A stretch of DNA of 64,000 nt from Anthonomus grandis grandis (taxonomy: Eukaryota; Arthropoda; Insecta; Coleoptera; Curculionidae): the NCBI RefSeq assembly GCF_022605725.1, contig NC_065546.1, positions 48,108,227-48,172,226 on the forward strand, given 5' to 3'. The notes under the pieces are model-generated. The model was not told the DNA's origin, ran no database searches, and saw nothing but the letters and a program-made list of their open reading frames with translations. The translations under genes were made by a program, and so were the position numbers. Shown here in pieces: positions 57,701 to 64,000 of the stretch; positions within the stretch are counted from its first letter, which is position 1; every line of letters starts with the position of its first letter.

Positions 57701-60700
57701 TTGATGTTCGGCTGTTTTTGGCTAAACAATTTATTTTTTAAGATTTTAAGGATGGACTATTTTGTCTGGGACACCCTGTATAGTATCATAATATGTATTT
57801 GATTATTCAGATTTGTAGCAAGAAATAGTAAATAAGTGAATAGGTAAATAATTGGTGATAATGGCTCTCAATTTTTAAAGAAAATAATTTATTTTCTTTT
57901 GTACATAGATTTTAGATCAAAAACTTCATATTGTTCACACTAAAAACTCATCAGTATCCTTTTTTTCGTTGACTTTAAGAACCCTTAATAATACAATAAG
58001 TAGAACAATCATGGGCCTTATAAAAGATTAGAAAAAAGATTAAATGATATTCCATAATAAAAAAATTACAATTGTCTTCCTGGCACTGTGATATACAAGC
58101 CCTGTCTTAGTGAAGATGGTCCAAAACATGATAATATAATATTTTTAGTTTCTTTAAATGTTCATGGCAAGAGAAAAAAACCGACATAGTTATTTTAAAG
58201 CATTTAAATTCTCTTGTTTTCAACACTCTCATTTTGCGAATTGCAAGATACATGATGGAGACAACTTAAGTTGAATAAAATTAAAAATTAATTAAAAGAT
58301 TAAATTTAAAAAAAGTTGAGTTAAGTTTATGCCCTTTGATAAAATAAAGGTAGGCTTTGTAAAACAAACATTTTACGTTGCTAAGAAGCCGATTTTGACG
58401 TTTAAATCAACTTTTGGCTGATCCCAAGTTGCTGACAGTATTAACAAATCGAGGTATAAAGTTCGAAATATTAAATTGTACAAAACAACGGGTCTACTGC
58501 TCAAAAACCCCGAATTGGATATTAAATTAATGCTAGCATCAAAGAGACATCCTAGTAACCCAGACTCTACGAAAATTATACAATTGCTTGCATAAGGCCT
58601 ATAGTCTTGGTTTCGATGAAGTTAAAGCAGATTTCTTCTTTCTTTCCATTTTTACGACTCCAGAAAATTAGGAAAAGTCAAAGCTGCTACTTTGCGAATA
58701 GTTCCCCAAGAAAAACCAAAAATTTATAGACTATATGAAGTGATTAGATCAAGCACCCTCTGAAAAATCTCACCAAGCTTATTGTATTTCTCTTAAATAT
58801 TTAGTCCTTAAAATATAAAACTAATGAATTATTTCTTTTATTAGAAGAGCTAAATTTTCCAGAAATTGTCCACTATGGCTGCACATTGGTTAAGTATAAA
58901 CGAGGCCGTGTTTGTTTGAACTTATACTATAGTAACTAGATTTAATAGAAATAATTTATCTCATGGAGGTGCTATGACACTGTCTGCTAACAACGCCTTC
59001 TCGGCGATAAGGACATTTGGTAATTTATTATCTGAAAAAATATTTAAATTTTCGATTTTCTACCATAAATATTATGACGTTTATACTGTTTGTAATTACA
59101 AAACACCTGATGCGGATGTACATGAATTCTGTCAAAAATTACTGAGCTTCCTAGAATCCTTGTCTTTAAAAAGTAAATTAAAACTATTTGGCAATCTCAA
59201 TATTGATTTCTGTAGTGGTGCTTAAGGTTATCTGCAGACTCTTTTTGATTCCTTCGGTGTAATTATTACATATTACCACACCTACTAGAATAACTAAAAC
59301 CAGTTCTACGACTCTGATCATGAAGCAGCACCAACTAAATTTTCTCTAAAATCGAAAAAAAAATGAGGCTCGCATTTTTGAAGACAAAAATGGAAAGAAA
59401 GTGCCTCAAGTTATGACTTCAAATAAAACTGACTTTATTTCAGGAGAAATGCCAACGTTTCTCCCTTTACTTAGGCCATCTTTACTGCTATTTCTGTTTA
59501 AAAGAAGATAATTTACTTTCTTTATTTTTAATTTTTAGATCTGATGATGCTCTTAATATGAGCGAAACACATGTAACCTATTGTTAGAATTAATAAATAC
59601 TTTTAAGACCGAGACTTTGTGTAGTTCAATTTAGATTACCAACTAATGAGCCATCAAACGAATTACCCAGGGAAATTGGTGTGCTAATTATTGTAATGAA
59701 TTGAAAATATTGTTCAATTCATTATATCGGGACTTTTGAGACCGAGACTTTGTGTTACAAGGTAGACTTAATTTTTTTTTTAAATATTTGTTTGTAATTC
59801 AGTATTTTATGGCAAAAAGATACTTAAAAAATTTTTAGTAAAAAGAAGATTTCTGACAAAGATTCAGAAGAAAAAAAGACTATAGAAAATAGACTTATAG
59901 CATGGGTCAAAGAACACAAATTCTTCGACCCAATAGAACTCCGTTATTTGGAGTCATGACGCTAGATTTGAAATATGCGTGGGTGATAGTAGGAGTCCGC
60001 TAGCCATACAGCTAGAAAAGTAAAATATTAGATGTTAAAAAACAATATTCCTGCTTTAAAATGGACGTCGAGTAGTCCAGATCTATCGCCGATTGAAACC
60101 TTGTGGCATATGATGAAGAAAAAGCTCAGATCGAATTTCGCAAGAACCGTTTCAGAATTGCGAACACCAGATGACTGTCAAACATTAGTTGGCACTACGT
60201 CAAGACGTATCAAACCAGAAATCAGTCGAAAAGGCGATATAACGCAGTGGTGATTTGCTGCTATTTGGCTTCGTTGATTTTTATTAATCGGCAGTTTTTT
60301 TTTGGATTTTCGTAACATATTTTTTCTTTGTTGCAAAATATGTCATATTTTAGGCTAATATTAAATACAAATATCATATGTTATCAGAAATACATTTTAG
60401 TTTTTAATATGTTTCCGCTAATATGAGAAATTTCATAAAAAAACGTACATTTGATAGTTAACTTCACTAAGACAGAGCTTGTATATAATAGTTTCTAACT
60501 ATCTAACTTTAATATGTGGTTTTGATTTACTTTAGGTGACCCATAAAGTCACGGGTCAGGTGATGGTTCTGAAGATGAATCAGCTTAGGTCCAATCGTCG
60601 CAACATGCTGAAAGAAGTCCAGCTAATGAATCGCCTAAGTCATCCTAATATCTTAAGGTACTTATAAAAATAGAAAAGCTTGCAGTATTATTATTTTGTC

Positions 60701-63700
60701 GCAATATGTTTATTTGTTTAAAACCTTATTTTGTCTAAATATTTAATAGATTAATGGGGGTGTGCGTCCACGAAGGTCAGCTCCATGCCCTTACCGAATA
60801 TTGCAACGGAGGTTCTTTAGATCAGCTCATTCAAAACCGAACAATTAACTTGCCTCAACAGTTACGACTCAGCTTTGCTAAAGATATGGCTTGCGGCATG
60901 GAGTATTTGCATTCTGAAAGGATATTTCACAGGGACTTGACCAGTAAGGTGAGTTATTACGGCAGGCAATCGATCGATCCGTAATATTTGTAAAATTCAT
61001 ATTTTTTTAGAATGTCCTCATCAAAAAATTAGAATCTGGTCATCGACAAGCTGTTATTGGTGATTTTGGACTTTCGACGTGGATACCGGACCCGGCCAGC
61101 AAAACGAAACTTTGTACGGTCGGTTCTCCATATTGGATATCGCCTGAGTGCCTTAAGGTTAGCCAAGAATTGAAATTACTCTTGATTTAAAAATAACTTC
61201 TGGTATGATTTACTTGAGGTCTTTTTTTAAACTTAGTCTTCCGATGTTTTCAATCGACTTTCATATGTATTTACGTGAAAATTGTGAAGTTATGGTATTT
61301 AATTTTCGTAGGGATTGTACTATGACGAGAGAAGTGACGTGTTTAGTTATGGCATCGTGCTATGTGAATTGATCGCCAGGGTTGAGGCTGACCCTGACCA
61401 GTTACCCAGAACTGATAACTTCGGCTTGGATTATTTAGCATTCACGGAACTGTGCGGTCCCAATGTAGTACCTGACTTTTTGAGACTCGCTTTTAGGTAA
61501 GTTAGCAATACAACAAATTATCATAGTCAGCCTAGAGGAGGTACCCTAGACTAACTGTGGTACAAGTTTCATAGGCGCAGAATAAATTTAAAGTTAATTA
61601 TGATTTTTTAAACGAACCCTCTAAAAGGCAAAAAATAACATAAAAAAATTACGTTGCAACGCCGCACGGAAATTTTAAAAACGTTATACCAAAGTAAAGT
61701 ACTCTTTTTCCCTCACATTTTAGTACCATAATATACAGGGCGTACCATTTAAAAAAAATCATATTTTATAGTAACTTTTTTGTGACCCACACAGTATACA
61801 TAAAAATATTTTTAGTTCGTAGGTTTTTGTCAACCCTACAACTTTGCTGTAGAACTTTTTGCTCTACCTCGTATAGTTAAGGCGCTATCTTAGCCGTACA
61901 CCTTGTTGGCACACCCTGTATATTCTCGTCCCCAAGAAACAAATTTTCCAGGCATTTAAACCTGTTAAATTTGTGTAGATTTATACATTATTTATAGGTT
62001 TAAAAAAAAATTGTGTTTAGTGCTGAAAAGTACGTTTATATTTCTTTTAATACAATATACTATAATGGCGAGATCCAACAACTGTTGTCACAAATTCGTA
62101 TGTTATATTTCTACCTAACTACTGGTTTTAACATATTAAACAACTTAAAGATTTATACATTACTTTTCAAATAATAATGTTTTTCATTTAAATTTTCTTT
62201 GCTTCAAATTCAAAATTTAAAAAAAAAGCTTCCAATTTCTACCAAAATAAAAATTTTACTTATTTTAAATATATTATAAAATCTAATCCTAAAATAACAT
62301 GAAATTAAAAAAAAAATTACTCCTCTTTAGAGTCAAATTGTGGAAAATATGTATATTGGTTTAGGTCAACTTATTCTTCGTGAATGAATTCACGGTACCT
62401 TCGGTACTCTTTATTTACTTAACTATGAATGATTATTTCGTGGATGCCAACTGGCATTCTGTACCATGGATAAAATATACAGAAAAATTATCTGTTTCCA
62501 TACTTAGCTTTTAAATTGACTAGTGTTAATACAAAAACCACTCGCAAGAACTTAAAAAAAAACAAAAATGCGAAATATTTAATTTGAATCAATACTGGTT
62601 ATTTCTGTTAGAACAAAATTTTGAAAACTTTCGTCCAGTGTTACCATCGTTACTGGTACCAACACCTTGTTTTGTCTGATTGATAATTAGACCTAAACGA
62701 CTTTTAAATTTCTTTTGAAGCCTTTTTTTCTTGCTTTAGTGACATATTTTTCATTATGCACTCTAATGACCGAATGTAGGAATGTGAGAGTCCTCTTAAA
62801 ACTGACTTTGCCTGTTTGTGATTAGGCATGTAATCTTGATATTCCAAAGTCTAATCTACGCTAATTTCTCAATCTTTATCATAAAGAGCTTGTGTTTAAC
62901 AAACAAAAAAATATTTATTTTTATATTTTTATCTCAATTAGTTCTTGTTAAGTCATTTTTTCCTTTTAATTTATTTGAGTTGTCGGTATATAATTCCAAC
63001 AGAACTAATCAAGATAAAAATAAGGTGGTGTCCGTGTAGTCTCCGTCAAAACTTATATTTATATAGTGAAGAAATAGTCCATACTTGGAGTAAAGTCGTA
63101 GGTTAAGGTAAAATGAACATCCTGCACTTTCCCTCCACTTATTTATTAAACATTCAGTTATTCAAAACACCCGACATGTTTCGGACACAGTGGTGTCCAT
63201 CATCAGGGGATAAAAGGTTTAAAATTGGTGTTAGATATACGCCCCAGGGTTTGATTCCGTGTGTCGCTTTTTTTATTAATGCGTTATTATAAAAAACGGT
63301 GTTCGTTTTTAATCCCATTAAAAATATATTTTTTGTCTTTCTCTTTAACACGAGTCCTTATGGAAATATCCGTTAATATAAAATTTTTGAATAAGTGCGA
63401 TACATCCTTTGAACATAAGGGGCTCTTAAAATTCGTTATTAAAAATTCAGGGTCGTATTTAAAAAACAAACTTGGTAATGATAGCTCAAATACGAAACGT
63501 CGGTTTAAAAATCTGACGACATCATTTTGTAAAATAGAGAAAGTAGCAATGAGAATGAGTAATTTATTTTGTTTTATCTATTCAAATTGAGTAAAAAAAC
63601 AAAAATGAAATCGCGAATATTCGGTTTTCGGAATTTTTTAAATTTCAAAAGAGCGTTTTAATGAGCACCAGATTGCACCAGAACTTTGCCTCAATTTAAC

Positions 63701-64000
63701 CTGACCTCGTAGCTCTTCTAGTTTACGAGATCACAATGGTGAGGCTCGAATTTGGGACACCCTGTATATATTGTGTATATGTTTTTATGGTTTTTATTTA
63801 GTGCTTTATCTACAAGGAACGTATATTTTTTCATATATTTTTACTTAAGCGCAAATTTAAATTTTGTACTCTTTTCACAATAATTATTCTTATTTCAGGT
63901 GTTGTACAATAGAACCAAGAAGTCGACCGACCTTCACCGAAATCAAAAACACTTTAACAGAAATTATGACCGATATGCAGATCCAGGACACGTCGTCGCG
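54797..64000 (+). CDS. cdi: TESK/center divider-type protein kinase, 3' end outside window
   Basis: A dual-specificity kinase of the LIMK/TESK branch, which in animals phosphorylates cofilin and regulates actin. Exons: 54797-55054, 60536-60657, 60750-60948, 61011-61157, 61312-61496 and 63899 onward, phases agreeing throughout. Motifs: glycine loop IGSGFFSEVFK (76-86), VLKMN lysine (99), HRDLTSKN (187-194, the TESK/LIMK form of the catalytic loop), DFG (211-213), VGSPYWISPE, and SDVFSYGIVLCELIARVEAD. The last visible part is EPRSRPTFTEIKNTLTEI, so the kinase domain is nearly complete. The C-terminal tail lies beyond 64000. Intron 1 (5.5 kb) is full of transposon relics. Confidence 0.9.
55170..56400 (+). 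pseudogene. Non-LTR retrotransposon relic in kinase intron 1
   Basis: Pieces in order: DSAYIMEEMTLGDRIYSGSQ, GNKAIGLDITNIPAYILKGC, KVLELIIFEHLFNEI, FLPKKSTFTNLVSFCQYVHE, VDVIYMDIEKAFDRDNI, FKNTSGAPQGSNFGPLLFLA, with many stops. It is an RT domain of a LINE related to R1/Jockey, inactive. Confidence 0.65.
56401..58959. other. Kinase intron 1, AT-rich; scattered repeat ends
   Basis: Contains a (GAAA)7 microsatellite (57385-57413) and a lone mariner-type terminus GGGACACCCTGTATAG near 57769-57784. A stop-broken stretch at 58380-58780 (LLKNPELDIKLMLASKRH and similar) looks protein-derived but I cannot identify it. No gene. Confidence 0.45.
57385..57413. repeat. (GAAA)n microsatellite
   Basis: Seven near-perfect tandem GAAA units. 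Confidence 0.85.
58960..59330 (+). pseudogene. LINE endonuclease relic
   Basis: DVYTVCNYKTPDADVHEFCQ, LLSFLESLSLKSKLKLFGNL then NIDFCSGA, a stop, and a broken remainder with SDHEAAPTKF. It corresponds to the YRPP...GDFNIDF...SDH order of an APE-type endonuclease. Confidence 0.55.
59537..59580 (+). ncRNA. Hammerhead-like motif G
   Basis: TAGAT (stem I), CTGATGA, extra T, GCTC..GAGC stem II, GAA, ACACATGT, A, ACCTA closing stem I with one mismatch. It lies just after the LINE endonuclease relic. Confidence 0.5.
60020..60253 (+). pseudogene. Tc1-type transposase C-terminal relic
   Basis: MLKNNIPALKWTSSSPDLSP followed by IETLWHMMKKKLRSNF, the last catalytic Glu region of a Tc1-type DD34E transposase. 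No termini are recognised. Confidence 0.6.
61736..61918. repeat. Short MITE-like insertion in kinase intron 5
   Basis: The ends CAGGGCGTACCA and inverse of CAGGGTGTGCCA are flanked by TA on both sides (61734-61735, 61919-61920). It is 183 bp with no frame. The ends resemble those of the mariner elements in this window. Confidence 0.5.
61921..63167. other. Kinase intron 5, AT-rich, no gene seen
   Basis: Intronic sequence. The frame at 62818-63039 is low-complexity. A short palindrome GTGAATGAATTCAC occurs near 62380. Confidence 0.5.
63168..63212 (-). ncRNA. Hammerhead-like motif H
   Basis: On minus: TATCCC (stem I), CTGATGA, extra T, GGACAC..GTGTCC stem II (six perfect pairs), GAA, the palindrome ACATGT, C, GGG closing stem I (three G-C pairs). 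The predicted cleavage triplet is GTC, the preferred hammerhead site. Confidence 0.55.

Noticed and set aside
63261..63590. 109-codon plus frame in kinase intron 5.
   Set aside because: A Phe/Lys/Ser-rich intronic frame without a recognisable domain, and the kinase splice phases are satisfied without it.
1..64000. CRISPR arrays, prophage, tRNA or rRNA genes.
   Set aside because: Searched by eye. No regularly spaced direct repeats, cloverleaf A/B boxes or rRNA-like sequence were found. The window is eukaryotic.

Overview
The window looks like AT-rich nuclear DNA of an insect, possibly a beetle (the order is a guess). The genes have short exons with GT-AG introns, and they are orthologues of conserved animal genes. 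The rest is dense with transposable elements, many of them nested. No prokaryotic operons, tRNAs, rRNAs or CRISPR arrays were seen.

Host genes, left to right: (1) a possible first coding exon running off the left edge on the minus strand (1-35); (2) an XRCC2-like RAD51 paralogue on plus (3495-4238); (3) cytochrome b5 on minus (4725-18018), assembled from a tail-anchor exon, a heme exon and two mutually exclusive first exons that both splice in phase 0 onto the same heme exon; (4) an STK11IP (LKB1-interacting protein) orthologue on plus in five exons (24323-28615); (5) a BCL7 family (BAF/SWI-SNF subunit) gene on plus in three exons (34154-39481); (6) mitochondrial ribosomal protein L55 on minus in two exons (44636-45015); (7) a TESK/center-divider-type kinase on plus (54797 to beyond 64000). 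They have unrelated housekeeping or signalling roles and do not form a functional cluster.

Mobile DNA: an 8-bp-TSD hAT element inside a probable solo LTR (528-2950); a Tc1 copy and a second 8-bp-TSD element encoding an uncharacterised arthropod transposon protein, both in cytochrome b5 intron 2; four IS630/mariner elements with related HTH+DDE transposases (19275-20779, 30776-32047, 35190-37470, 45210-46763); a nearly intact Tc1 element (37473-39079) abutting one of them and sharing its TA, both in a BCL7 intron; and several non-LTR retrotransposons, including one plus-strand copy with an intact reverse transcriptase (49905-53848) and one LINE inserted into another (41505-44165).

The most unusual signal is a dispersed family of short hairpin motifs, at least six well preserved and two decayed, on both strands from 15.8 to 63.2 kb. 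They have different flanks and different stems but share one layout: stem I, CTGATGA (or CTGAAGA), one extra base, stem II, GAA, a 4-8 nt self-complementary segment, one base, stem I closing strand. This is the layout of a minimal type I hammerhead ribozyme, of the kind reported in Penelope-like retroelements, but with one extra core nucleotide. It was found by eye and no self-cleavage is shown.
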